From Kosmotoga olearia TBF 19.5.1 (GTDB lineage Bacteria; Thermotogota; Thermotogae; Petrotogales; Kosmotogaceae): a stretch of 64,000 nt of DNA. The notes under the pieces were generated by a model, which did no database searches, was not told the origin of the DNA, and saw nothing but the letters and a program-made list of their open reading frames with translations. The DNA lies in NCBI RefSeq assembly GCF_000023325.1, contig NC_012785.1:496001-560000 (forward strand), written 5' to 3'. How positions within the stretch are numbered: position 1 is the stretch's first letter; every line of letters starts with the position of its first letter. Shown here one piece after another: positions 24,393 to 33,245 of the stretch. A program made the translations under genes and the position numbers.

Positions 24393-26639
24393 ATGAAGAG
24401 TTTTTTTGTATCTTTAATGCTTGTGTTTTCAATCATTTCACCAGCCTCAGTTCTGGATTATGTCGATCCCTTCATAGGGACCGGGGGGCACGGTCACACA
24501 TTTCCTGGGGCAACCGTTCCCTTTGGTATGGTTCAACTTAGCCCGGATACTGATATCAAAGGTTGGGATTGGTGTTCAGGTTATCATTATTCTGATTCCT
24601 CCATAATGGGCTTCAGCCACACACACCTCAGTGGAACAGGCGCAGCAGATTATGGTGAAATCAGAATAATGCCAATCGTTGGAAATTTGAAAACACTCCC
24701 GGGACCAAAAGACGATCCTGACGGAGGCTACCGATCCAGGTTCAGGCACGAAACAGAGATCGCAAAACCCGGATATTATTCAGTGTTTCTAGATGATTAC
24801 GGGATACTCGCAGAACTAACCGCATCCACAAGAGTTGGAGTTCATAGATACACATTTCCGAAAACTGATGAAGCTTACATAATACTGGATCTCTACCACA
24901 GAATCGGTGACATGGCAGAGAAGGCATGGGTGAAAATAGTTGGAAACGATGAGATAGAAGGATACATAACCGGAGGACATTTCTGTGGTGCACGCTCTCC
25001 CCACACTATTTATTTCGTCGCTAAATTTTCGAAACCTTTCGAGGAATTTGGGACGTGGAAAGTTTTCAGGATAGAACCAGGCAATAGGAAAGAAAAGCTA
25101 CGGAGTCGTTCAGACCCCTTCGTAGGAGCTTACGTTAGGTACTCGACTGAAGAAAACGAAAAAATAATCATAAAGGTAGCCGTGTCTTATACCGGTATAG
25201 AAGGTGCAAGAAAAAATCTTTCTGAGGTTCCGGATTGGGATTTTGATCGCGTCAAAAAAGAAGCCTTTGCCGCATGGGTAAAAGAACTCAATAAGATAGA
25301 AGTAGAAGGGAAAATTGGAGACAAAATAAAGTTCTACACAGCACTTTATCATTCGTTCATCGCACCAAATATTTTTTCCGATATAGATGGAAAGTACATA
25401 GGTCCAGATGATAAAGTCCATTCCGCTGATTATCCCCATTACACTGTTTTTTCTCTCTGGGATACCTTCAGAGCTCTTCATCCTTTATTCGTTCTTCTCC
25501 AACCTGAGAGAAATGTGGACATGATAAAAAGTTTGCTTGACATATACGATCAATCTGGCTGGCTTCCAAAATGGTACAAAGCGAACAGATTTACGAACTG
25601 CATGATAGGAACCCATGCAGACTCAGTTATAGCGGATGCCTACGTAAAAGGATTGGAAGGATTTGACCTCCAGAAAGCTTATAAAGCAATGCTAAAAAAC
25701 GCTACCAAAACCTCAAGATGTTTTTATGAAGCCAGAGGAGGCTTGAAATACTACATAAAGAAAGGATATGTCCCTGCAGACAGGGTTGGTGAGGCAACCT
25801 CCAGAACCCTGGAATTTGCATACGATGATTTTTGTATAGCTCAATTTGCCAAAAAGCTCGGAAAACTCAAAGACTATGAAAAATTCATGGAAAGATCAAA
25901 AAACTACAAAAACGTTTTTGACCGTGAAACAGGGTTTATGAGAGGAAGAAAATACAACGGTCGCTGGATGGATGAAAATAACTTTGACCCAGCAAAAGTT
26001 TATAAATACTTCACAGAAGGAAATTCATGGCAATGGACTTTCTTCGTTGTTTCAGATATGTACGGCTTAATAGGCTTAATGGGAGGCAAAGAGGCCTTTT
26101 CCAAAAAGTTAGACAGATTCTTTTCGGAAGACAGCAATGTGGATGGACCACCTGATATAACGGGTCTTATAGGTCAGTACGCCCACGGGAACGAACCTTC
26201 ACATCATGCTGCATACCTTTACGTTTATGCAAACGAACCGTGGAAAACCCAAAAGATGGTCAGATATATAATGGATAACCTCTACCAAACAGGACCTGAA
26301 GGATTGTGCGGTAACGATGACTGTGGTCAAATGTCTGCCTGGTATGTTTTTAGTGCGATGGGATTTTATCCAGTTTGCCCTGGAACACCGTATTACGTCA
26401 TAGGTAGCCCCATTTTTAACAAAGTGGTGGTACACTTGAATAATAAAAGGGATTTCGAAATAGTTGCTAAAAACAACTCTAAAGATAACCTTTACATATC
26501 GCGGGCCATACTTAACGATAAAGAGATAAAGAGAGCCTGGATAAATCACGAGGAAATCATCAAAGGTACGAAACTCGTATTTGAAATGTCTGCAAAACCA
26601 GATTTTTCCTGGGGACTAGAAAATGTACCCATGGAATAA
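24393..26639 (+). CDS. Secreted GH92 alpha-mannosidase
   Basis: A 748-residue calcium-dependent exo-alpha-mannosidase. Signal peptide MKSFFVSLMLVFSIISPAS. The mature protein starts with the GH92 hallmark DYVDPFIGTGGHGHTFPG, then VPFGMVQLSPDTD. Later come FSLWDTFRALHPL, GNEPSHHAAYLY and CGNDDCGQMSAWYVFSAMGF, all diagnostic, with the calcium and catalytic acids in the last two regions. GH92 enzymes trim alpha-1,2/1,3-mannose from N-glycans and yeast mannan. It lies 16 bp after the GH99 gene with AGAGGTGA as ribosome site. Working order inferred: GH99 and GH92 outside, ABC import, GH38 inside. Confidence 0.93.
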   Translation: MKSFFVSLMLVFSIISPASVLDYVDPFIGTGGHGHTFPGATVPFGMVQLSPDTDIKGWDWCSGYHYSDSSIMGFSHTHLSGTGAADYGEIRIMPIVGNLKTLPGPKDDPDGGYRSRFRHETEIAKPGYYSVFLDDYGILAELTASTRVGVHRYTFPKTDEAYIILDLYHRIGDMAEKAWVKIVGNDEIEGYITGGHFCGARSPHTIYFVAKFSKPFEEFGTWKVFRIEPGNRKEKLRSRSDPFVGAYVRYSTEENEKIIIKVAVSYTGIEGARKNLSEVPDWDFDRVKKEAFAAWVKELNKIEVEGKIGDKIKFYTALYHSFIAPNIFSDIDGKYIGPDDKVHSADYPHYTVFSLWDTFRALHPLFVLLQPERNVDMIKSLLDIYDQSGWLPKWYKANRFTNCMIGTHADSVIADAYVKGLEGFDLQKAYKAMLKNATKTSRCFYEARGGLKYYIKKGYVPADRVGEATSRTLEFAYDDFCIAQFAKKLGKLKDYEKFMERSKNYKNVFDRETGFMRGRKYNGRWMDENNFDPAKVYKYFTEGNSWQWTFFVVSDMYGLIGLMGGKEAFSKKLDRFFSEDSNVDGPPDITGLIGQYAHGNEPSHHAAYLYVYANEPWKTQKMVRYIMDNLYQTGPEGLCGNDDCGQMSAWYVFSAMGFYPVCPGTPYYVIGSPIFNKVVVHLNNKRDFEIVAKNNSKDNLYISRAILNDKEIKRAWINHEEIIKGTKLVFEMSAKPDFSWGLENVPME

Positions 26640-26655
26640 TGGAGGGATACTTAAA

Positions 26656-27711
26656 TTGACACCGAAAGCTCCTTATAAACTAATCATCGACTTTCTTAGA
26701 GAAGAACTGAAAACAAAATACTCTCCCGGTGACAAGATCCCATCTGAAAACGAGCTCGCCAAGATGTTCGGAGTGAGCAGGTTAACCGCAAGAAAAGCTG
26801 TTGAAAAGCTAACGGACGAGGGCCTTCTTGTCAGAATACCGGGTATCGGAACTTTTGTCTCTGAGATCTCCAAACTTGCGAAAAACAAAGTAACTTACGT
26901 CGGCGTCGCGATTGGAAATGTTGCTGATGTAAGAGGAGAAGCGATGGTATCAAAAATAGTCAAAACGTTGAGAGACTTCTCTGTCCATGCTATATTCGTA
27001 GACATTGGAAAAAGCTATTCCGAGGATTTTGAAAAAAAGCTTTCCCGTCTTCTGGACGAAAATGTCTCTGGACTTATAATATCACCTATAAAAAATCTTG
27101 AGGAAAGCCATACTTTCAAGAAGTTTATAGAAAAAAAACTACCCATAGTTTTCATAGACAGAACCATATCCGGTTTTGAAGAGATTCCTTTTGTAGAGTC
27201 AAACAACTACCACGGAGGCTATCTACTCGGAGAACACCTTAAAAATGTTCATGACTCAAAAAAAGCAATATTCGTTACCGAAGAAGGGATGGACATTTTC
27301 AGCGTTAAAGAAAGATACAACGGCTTCAAGAATGCTTTTGAAAAACATGTAGATGTTCTTTTTGTAGAGGATATAGAAGATATGCGGGACAAATTCATCA
27401 AAACAATAAAAGAAGGAAAATACGATTCCATATTCTTCTGTCACGATCTTTTAGCATTATCCGGAATAACCTCACTCATGATGAATGGAATAAGGATTCC
27501 GGAAGATATAAGAGTGGTCGGTTTTGACGATAGAATCATATCCAAATACACCTTTCCTCACATTACCACAGTAAGACAAAACTTCAGCGAAATGGGAAAA
27601 GTGGCAGCATTGTTCATGGTAAAGCTCCTAAAGGGAGAAAAGATTCCCAGAGCCGAACACATCCCGGTAAAATTAGTGATAAGAGAATCCTGCGGTTGCT
27701 CTACCAAATGA
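26656..27711 (+). CDS. GntR/LacI chimeric transcriptional regulator of the mannan locus
   Basis: About 352 residues. The N-terminal 70 residues are a GntR winged helix (YSPGDKIPSENELAKMFGVS, then TARKAVEKLTDEGLL and GIGTFVS). Residues from about 85 on form a LacI-type periplasmic-binding-like sensor, with GLIISPI, FCHDLLALSG and VVGFDD. This AraR-like architecture binds a sugar effector and releases DNA. I chose the TTG at 26656, preceded by GGAGGG at 26641-26646, because the ATG at 26623 lies inside the GH92 coding end and lacks a site. Being last in the cluster it probably controls it; the dyad at 16257 is the best operator candidate. Confidence 0.85.
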   Translation: MTPKAPYKLIIDFLREELKTKYSPGDKIPSENELAKMFGVSRLTARKAVEKLTDEGLLVRIPGIGTFVSEISKLAKNKVTYVGVAIGNVADVRGEAMVSKIVKTLRDFSVHAIFVDIGKSYSEDFEKKLSRLLDENVSGLIISPIKNLEESHTFKKFIEKKLPIVFIDRTISGFEEIPFVESNNYHGGYLLGEHLKNVHDSKKAIFVTEEGMDIFSVKERYNGFKNAFEKHVDVLFVEDIEDMRDKFIKTIKEGKYDSIFFCHDLLALSGITSLMMNGIRIPEDIRVVGFDDRIISKYTFPHITTVRQNFSEMGKVAALFMVKLLKGEKIPRAEHIPVKLVIRESCGCSTK

Positions 27712-28064
27712 ATCAGCATTGAGTTTTTTCCAAGGATTATAGTCAAAAATTCAAGTATCATAACATTATAAGAACTTCGTCGCTTTCAAAACCCAAAATC
27801 CTAAATTTTTGATCCACTTTTTTCTATGATCCAGTCTCCAACATCCATTCTCGCTTTTGATTTTTTAATTCCGGTTCTCGGGTCTCGGATCTCGGTTTCT
27901 CAATGTTTTTTTCGTACAACCTACAACGCACAACCCACAACGGTGTTTATCACTGCGCAGCAGTTCGGGTCAACTCCGAAGGAGTTCGTGACAATCCCGA
28001 AGGGATTCGTATCCGCCGTGAAGCGGCTTTCTCGGTCTCTCGGATTCTCTGATCTAGTGGTTTA
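27712..28064. repeat. Intergenic dispersed-repeat mosaic (no gene)
   Basis: Holds, in order, a CTCCAACATCC word shared with 9292, 36504, 36670 and 45827 (inverted), a NTCTCGG heptad run (about 27874-27898), an inverted TTGTNNG heptad run at 27913-27940, a mini-palindrome array (27951-28028) and another CTCGG run up to 28060. It separates two convergent genes; no terminator is obvious. Confidence 0.75.
27951..28028 (+). repeat. Mini-palindrome array, period 21 bp
   Basis: Units at 27951 (actgc-gca-gcagt core), 27972 (aactcc-gaa-ggagtt) and 27993 (aatccc-gaa-gggatt), then a decayed unit at about 28014. The linkers are cgggtc, cgtgac and cgtatc. The start-to-start distance is exactly 21 bp. Confidence 0.85.
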
Positions 28065-29126
28065 TCACACTCCCTTAAAAAGCTTTCTGATTACTTCCTT
28101 AACGGTCGTGATTTTGTTGATTTTATATCCCATAGCTCCGATAAAAGCAAACCCATCTTCAAGGTTCCCTTTTGAAGCATTCAAAAGGGCCTCGGCTATA
28201 CAATATGGAGCATCTTTGACATTACACGTCTTTATACAATGAAACCCACATCTGAATGGCTTTTTCTTTCCCGCTTCAACATCTTCGATGAATTTATTCC
28301 GCACAGCCCTACCGGGTAAACCAACCGGGCTTTTGATAATCACTATGTCCTCTTTTTTAGCGTTCACGATCGTTTCCTTAAACCTGATATCCGCATCGCA
28401 TTCCTCAGTTGCAATAAACGGGGTTCCTACCTGTATTCCAGACGCTCCCAACGAGAACACTCTTTTCACGTCATCAGAGCTGTATATCCCCCCGGCAGCA
28501 ATAACAGGAACCTCCTTACCATACTCCCTTTTAATCTCTTCGGTAAAATCACGTATCTGAGGAATAGTCCTCTCAAGTGAAGACTCAGGATCATCGAGCT
28601 GTTCTGGACGGTATCCTAAATGTCCTCCGGCTTTTGGTCCTTCAACCACAAAAGCATCCGGTATATAGTTATGCCTTTTCAACCATCTCCTGAAAATAAG
28701 TTGAGCAGATCTCAACGAAGATACTATTGGAATCAACCTGGTTTTTGAACCCTCACTTAAAAAAGAAGGCAGATCCAGCGGCAATCCGGCTCCAGAAATT
28801 ATGACATCTATCTTTTCCTTGATCGCCGTAGTCACCATATCCTTATAATTGGTCAATGCAACCATGATATTCACACCAAGAATGCCGTTGGTTTTTTCGC
28901 GAGCATTTCGAATGATCCTTTTTAAGCCTTCTATGCTCGCCTGCTCAAAATTCCTTCTATTACCTCCCACCATCATTCCTATGCCGGCTGTGCCTATAAC
29001 CCCTATCCCGCCTTCATTGGCAACCGCTGAAGCGAGATTGTCAAGTGATATACCAACAGCCATACCACCCTGTATAAGAGGAATTTTTGGCTTCAAACCC
29101 CCAATGTTTAACTTAATAACCTTCAC
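28065..29126 (-). CDS. Nitronate monooxygenase / FabK-like flavoprotein
   Basis: A 353-residue TIM-barrel FMN enzyme. Motifs are IPLIQGGMAVGISLDNLASA at the N-terminus, ANEGGIGVIGTAGI, GVNIMVAL, VISGAGLP, and VVEGPKAGGHLG, which contains the catalytic His region; IAAGGIYSSDDV and GASGIQVGTPFIATEEC bind FMN phosphate. These define the nitropropane dioxygenase family, which includes nitronate monooxygenases and FabK enoyl reductases. The C-terminal CGFHCIKTC Cys cluster is an extra often seen in anaerobe homologues. The GTG start at 29126 has AAAGGAGC very close, so a slightly later start is possible. Physiological substrate unknown. Confidence 0.82.
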   Translation of the reverse strand: MKVIKLNIGGLKPKIPLIQGGMAVGISLDNLASAVANEGGIGVIGTAGIGMMVGGNRRNFEQASIEGLKRIIRNAREKTNGILGVNIMVALTNYKDMVTTAIKEKIDVIISGAGLPLDLPSFLSEGSKTRLIPIVSSLRSAQLIFRRWLKRHNYIPDAFVVEGPKAGGHLGYRPEQLDDPESSLERTIPQIRDFTEEIKREYGKEVPVIAAGGIYSSDDVKRVFSLGASGIQVGTPFIATEECDADIRFKETIVNAKKEDIVIIKSPVGLPGRAVRNKFIEDVEAGKKKPFRCGFHCIKTCNVKDAPYCIAEALLNASKGNLEDGFAFIGAMGYKINKITTVKEVIRKLFKGV

Positions 29127-29282
29127 GCTCCTTTCAAATCAAAACAAAATAAGGATTTCCGATTTCTACATTTTACTTGTTTTACTTTAGGAGAATTCTA
29201 ACATAAAACCATATCCCAAAAAAAAGCCAAAAGTGATTATCAACCCCGAACTACTGACAATCTCACAATCATCAAGCAAAGC

Positions 29283-29318
29283 ATTAACTCTAAAGTTAAT
29301 AACTCACGAGTTAATTAT
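29283..29318. promoter_or_regulatory. 36-bp double-dyad motif, copy 1
   Basis: Starts ATTAACTCTAAAGTTAATAA and continues with ACTCACGAGTTAATTAT. TTAACT and AGTTAA pair around CTAA-like centres, and TAACTCACGAGTTA is a second dyad. The same 36 bp with one mismatch stands at 36380-36415. Both copies lie upstream of minus-strand genes. Confidence 0.6.
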
Positions 29319-29664
29319 GTCGCACCAGTAACTTCAACCACCCGTTATTAGTTATTGATTATCAGTACCTGATTCTCGAACTTTCTACACCATAAACCCA
29401 ATTTTTTGAAAAACAGAGATTGTCACCCTAAGCTTGACTTGTCATCCTAAACTTGATTCAGGATCTCGTATGAAGCGCAAGGAACGTGCGCTGAAGTGCG
29501 GAGCTGCGCTCCGGACGCTCACAAGGTTGACGCTGCAGAGGCTGACGCTTGCAAGGCCGATAAAAACCTGAGATCGAGGCTTCGATATCTCCTAAGAAGT
29601 AAGACTGCTGTGCCAGCTTGCATACCTGGTTTTTACTTCAACGTCGTAAGCCTCAGCCTTCAAG

Positions 29665-29993
29665 CGTCGCTCTACCAGCTGACAGCGTTGCAAGCCTCGG
29701 CTTCGCAGCAGCTATCGGTTCCCGGTTCTCGGTTTCTCGGTTCTCGGATCTTTAATGGTTTCTCTATACCCCAGACCCTATACCCGCTCTTGGTCTTTTC
29801 CGCCTTAGGCGCTTATCAACCACGAAGCGGCTCGGAACAACCACGTAGTGGTTCGAGTCAACTCCAAAGGAGTTCGTAACAACCGCTTGCGGTTCGTGTC
29901 GCTCCATCAGCTGACAACGTCGCTCTACCAGCTGACAGCGTAGCAAGCCTCGGCTTCGCAGCAGCTATCGGTTCCCGGTTCTCGGTTTCTCGG
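29665..29993 (+). repeat. 76-bp direct repeat flanking a mini-palindrome array
   Basis: 29665-29740 and 29918-29993 are almost the same sequence, starting CGTCGCTCTACCAGCTGACA and ending in the TCTCGG heptads. The array at 29818-29900 lies between them. Recombination between the copies would delete the array. Confidence 0.8.
29818..29900 (+). repeat. Mini-palindrome array, four units, period 21 bp
   Basis: Starts at 29818 (decayed aaccacgaagcggct), 29839 (aaccac-gta-gtggtt), 29860 (aactcc-aaa-ggagtt) and 29881 (aaccgc-tt-gcggtt, one base shorter). The linkers are cggaac, cgagtc, cgtaac and cgtgtc. Confidence 0.88.
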
Positions 29994-30134
29994 ATTCTTA
30001 TCAGGAGTTCGTGTCAATCCCAAAGGGATTCGTGTCCGCTGCGAAGCAGCCCTCTCACTCAGTTCTCGTTTTTTTCTGTCCTCATGTTATATTTGAAACG
30101 TAAATAAGTTTTGAAAAAAAGGAGATGTTCGTAC

Positions 30135-31256
30135 ATGGAAGTAGTTTACGACGATGTTGTCTGGTTGGATTTTGACGTTCTCGAAAACTTTATGGTCGAT
30201 GTTTTTAAAGCTCTTGGAGTTCCGGAAGAAGATGCCAAAATAGTCGCAAATGTGCTTATTACGGCTGACAAACAAGGTATCGACTCCCACGGAGTCGGCA
30301 GACTTAAGCCAATTTATGTCGAAAGAATTCAAGCGGGAATCCAGAACCCCATCACAAACTTTGAAATCGTCAGAGAAAGCCCGACAACGGCGGTAGTAGA
30401 TGGGCACAACGGCATGGGACATGTAATAGGCTACAAAGCCATGAAACTGGCCATAGAAAAAGCAAAAAAGTACGGCATGGGAATGGTCGCAGTAAGAAAC
30501 TCTACCCATTATGGTATTGCTGGATACTATGTCCAGATGGCTGTAGATGAAGGCATGATAGGTATCACCGGTACTAATGCGAGGCCATCCATAGCCCCCA
30601 CCTTTGGCGTAGAACCCATGCTTGGGACAAACCCATTGACCTTCGGAATGCCTTCAGACGAAGAATTTCCCTTCATTCTTGACTGTGCCACGAGTGTCTC
30701 TCAGAGAGGAAAAATCGAAGTTTACGCCAGAGCAGGTAAAGAAATTCCTGAAGGCTGGGTAATAGGAGAAGACGGAAAAACCAGAACGGATACCGAACAA
30801 ATCCTTGAAGACCTGAAAAAAGGAAAAGCCGCACTGGTTCCACTCGGTGGAATAGGAGAAGAAACAGCCGGATACAAAGGTTACGGTTACGCCACTGTAG
30901 TTGAAATACTCTCCGCTGCCCTTCAGGGTGGAAACTTTCTCAAAATGCTGACAGGCTTCGATGAACAGGGAAATCGTGTCCCGTATAGAATCGGCCATTT
31001 CTTTATTGCAATCAATATCGAGGCCTTTACCGAATTAGAAAACTTCAAAAAAACAACGGGTGAAATACTGAGAGCTTTGAGAAACTCAAAAAAAGCGCCG
31101 GGGGCTGAAAGAATATACACCGCCGGCGAAAAAGAATACCTGACATGGTTAGAAAGAAAAGATAAAGGTGCTCCACTAAACCACGTTCTCAGAGAACAAC
31201 TCGTTCAATTAAGAGATGAATTCAATTTAGACCAGTATAAATTCCCCTGGGAATGA
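30135..31256 (+). CDS. Malate/L-lactate dehydrogenase family (Ldh2/Mdh2) oxidoreductase
   Basis: About 373 residues from the ATG at 30135, which has AAAGGAGATG upstream. Motifs are QGIDSHGVGRLKP, NSTHYGIAGYYVQMA, and GTNPLTFGMPS, all typical of the NAD(P)-dependent malate/lactate dehydrogenase type 2 family, unrelated to the Rossmann LDH/MDH. The next gene encodes a malic enzyme, so malate is the likely substrate; related enzymes act on lactate, ureidoglycolate or sulfolactate. The two genes are 33 bp apart and probably co-transcribed. Together they would interconvert oxaloacetate, malate and pyruvate with exchange of NAD(P)H. Confidence 0.85.
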   Translation: MEVVYDDVVWLDFDVLENFMVDVFKALGVPEEDAKIVANVLITADKQGIDSHGVGRLKPIYVERIQAGIQNPITNFEIVRESPTTAVVDGHNGMGHVIGYKAMKLAIEKAKKYGMGMVAVRNSTHYGIAGYYVQMAVDEGMIGITGTNARPSIAPTFGVEPMLGTNPLTFGMPSDEEFPFILDCATSVSQRGKIEVYARAGKEIPEGWVIGEDGKTRTDTEQILEDLKKGKAALVPLGGIGEETAGYKGYGYATVVEILSAALQGGNFLKMLTGFDEQGNRVPYRIGHFFIAINIEAFTELENFKKTTGEILRALRNSKKAPGAERIYTAGEKEYLTWLERKDKGAPLNHVLREQLVQLRDEFNLDQYKFPWE

Positions 31257-31289
31257 TTATAAAAACCAGAAACATGCGGAGGGATAAAA

Positions 31290-32444
31290 ATGGATCTCAA
31301 AGAAAAAGCACTTAAACAGCATGAATTATGGCAGGGAAAACTCGAGGTTATTTCCAAAGCGAAAGTAGAAACCTCCGAAGACCTCTCAATCGCCTACACC
31401 CCTGGAGTAGCCGAACCTTGCAGAAAAATAGCAGAAGATCCCGAAAAAGTGTATAAGTATACAATGAAAGGCAACACCGTTGCCGTAGTCACAGACGGAA
31501 CGGCTGTTCTCGGTCTGGGAGACATCGGCCCCGAAGCCGCTTTGCCTGTGATGGAAGGAAAAGCGGTTCTCTTCAAAGAATTTGCCGGCATAGATGCTTT
31601 CCCGATATGCCTGGACACAAAAGATGTGGATGAAATAGTAAAAGCCGTTAAATACATTGCTCCCGGCTTTGGTGGAATAAACCTGGAAGACATTTCCGCT
31701 CCACGATGCTTTGAAATCGAAGAAAGATTGAAAGCCGAATTAAATATCCCGGTTTTCCACGACGATCAGCACGGAACAGCTATAGTCGTGTTAGCCGGAA
31801 TCATAAATTCTCTGAAGATCGTCCAGAAAAAGCCAAATGAAATGAAAGTAGTGATCAACGGGGCTGGCGCTGCCGGAATAGCGATCACAAAACTCCTGAT
31901 AAAATTCGGCTTTAAGCACATAATCCTCTGCGATAAACCCGGAGCCATATATAGGGGAGCCGATTGGACAAATCCTGCCCAGACAAAAATCGCCGAAATC
32001 ACCAACCCGGACAACGTAAAGGGAACTCTGAAAGAAGTAATAAAGGGTGCAGACCTGTTCATAGGGGTTTCAGCACCAAACATTGTCACAGAAGAAATGA
32101 TAGCTTCGATGAACAAAGACGCCATCGTTTTTGCTATGGCCAACCCTGTTCCGGAAATAATGCCGGATAAAGCAAAAGCGGGTGGTGCAAGGATAGTTGG
32201 AACAGGCCGCTCAGATTTCCCAAACCAGGTAAACAACGTCCTCGCATTCCCGGGAATATTCAAGGGGGCTCTAAAATGCCGAAAACAAATAACGGATAAA
32301 ATGAAAATCGCCGCGGCTTACGCCATAGCCGGCATGATACCGGAATCCGAATTAAACGAAGAAAACATACTCCCAAAACCCTTCCAGCCTGGAATAGCAG
32401 ATGCCGTAGCCGAAGCAGTCATAAAAGCAGCGGAAGAGGAATAA
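31290..32444 (+). CDS. Malic enzyme (short, NAD(P)-dependent)
   Basis: A 384-residue oxidative malate decarboxylase of the short MaeB-like class without the phosphotransacetylase domain. Motifs: IAYTPGVAEPCRKIAEDP, VVTDGTAVLGLGDIGPEA, INLEDISAPRCFEIEE, IPVFHDDQHGTAIVVLAGI with metal-binding acids, VVINGAGAAGIAI for nucleotide, and IVGTGRSDFPNQVNN. GGAGGG precedes the start. The likely reaction is malate to pyruvate plus CO2, supplying reducing power. Its pairing with the preceding Mdh2-type gene suggests a malate node. Confidence 0.92.
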   Translation: MDLKEKALKQHELWQGKLEVISKAKVETSEDLSIAYTPGVAEPCRKIAEDPEKVYKYTMKGNTVAVVTDGTAVLGLGDIGPEAALPVMEGKAVLFKEFAGIDAFPICLDTKDVDEIVKAVKYIAPGFGGINLEDISAPRCFEIEERLKAELNIPVFHDDQHGTAIVVLAGIINSLKIVQKKPNEMKVVINGAGAAGIAITKLLIKFGFKHIILCDKPGAIYRGADWTNPAQTKIAEITNPDNVKGTLKEVIKGADLFIGVSAPNIVTEEMIASMNKDAIVFAMANPVPEIMPDKAKAGGARIVGTGRSDFPNQVNNVLAFPGIFKGALKCRKQITDKMKIAAAYAIAGMIPESELNEENILPKPFQPGIADAVAEAVIKAAEEE

Positions 32445-32462
32445 CAACAAGGAGGTTTACAG

Positions 32463-33245
32463 GTGAGGATCAAAGTAATTCTCAAAGAAGCCAAAAACAA
32501 GGCTTTCAAAAGAGATCATTACCATCAGCTCGCTGGCATGATTTACAACATGATAAGAAAATCCAATCCAGAATTCTCCTCATGGCTCCATGAAAAAGGA
32601 TTTATGGATGGAAACAAAAAATTCAAATTTTTCTGCTTCTCGAGGTTAATAGCTCCAAGAAATCACTACGAATACATCGGAGAAAACAAAGAATTAATCC
32701 TATTCAAAACCGATCAAGTATCTCTATACATTTCCTCACCGGTAGAAGAGTTCCTCACAAACCTGATAGAGTTTTTTCTTGCCGAGGATTACGTAAAGCT
32801 TGGGGATCACACGTTGAAAGTAGACAGCGCCAGGGCACTCACTACACCAGATTTTGGAGATAAAACTGTGTTTAAAGCAATCACACCAATAGTATTATCA
32901 AAAAGGGTTGAAGGATATAACACTCCTTTCTACATAAGAGCCTACCAATCCCCCGATGAATTCGATGAATACCTCACAAAAAACGCGAAAGAAAAATGGA
33001 AAATCTTCACTGGTCAAGAAAACGCCGACATATCCCTTCAAGTCGATAGAACATATCTCGAAAAAAAGGGAAAAAGAACCTCGTGCAAAATCAACCTCAG
33101 TCCTAACCAGACAATCATAGGATCAGTAGTCCCTGTAATTGCTATCGGAGATTCCGAGATCATAAGATTCCTATATGATGTTGGCATTGGCCAGAAAAAC
33201 TCCCTGGGAATGGGAATGGTCGAATTAGCAGGATACAAATATTAA
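32463..33245 (+). CDS. cas6: CRISPR endoribonuclease Cas6
   Basis: A 260-residue Cas6 of RAMP type. The N-terminal RIKVILKEAKNKAFKRDHYHQL is the first ferredoxin-like strand and helix, with His residues at about 19-21 that could include the catalytic one. The C-terminal glycine-rich loop VGIGQKNSLGMGMVEL is the defining Cas6 motif. The GTG start at 32463 has AAGGAGG 8 bases upstream. It cuts pre-crRNA within the repeat. The only array in the window starts 1.05 kb downstream on the same strand. No cas1, cas2 or effector genes are adjacent, so interference complexes must come from elsewhere. Confidence 0.9.
   Translation: MRIKVILKEAKNKAFKRDHYHQLAGMIYNMIRKSNPEFSSWLHEKGFMDGNKKFKFFCFSRLIAPRNHYEYIGENKELILFKTDQVSLYISSPVEEFLTNLIEFFLAEDYVKLGDHTLKVDSARALTTPDFGDKTVFKAITPIVLSKRVEGYNTPFYIRAYQSPDEFDEYLTKNAKEKWKIFTGQENADISLQVDRTYLEKKGKRTSCKINLSPNQTIIGSVVPVIAIGDSEIIRFLYDVGIGQKNSLGMGMVELAGYKY

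Larger units (their letters stand above)
29127..30134. repeat. Long intergenic repeat mosaic (no gene)
   Basis: About 1 kb without a credible gene. It includes a two-dyad motif (29283-29318), an inverted copy of the 34868-34945 block (29486-29562), an inverted copy of the 3183-3278 type block (about 29637-29702), a 76-bp direct repeat (29665-29740 and 29918-29993), a mini-palindrome array (29818-29900) and further units at about 30002-30050. Apparent frames across it are repeat translations. The ribosome site for the dehydrogenase is at about 30120. Confidence 0.75.

Noticed and set aside
29496-29946. Frames of 127 and 60 codons in the long repeat region
   Set aside because: Low-complexity translations of dispersed repeats, with the same peptides recurring at other repeat loci.
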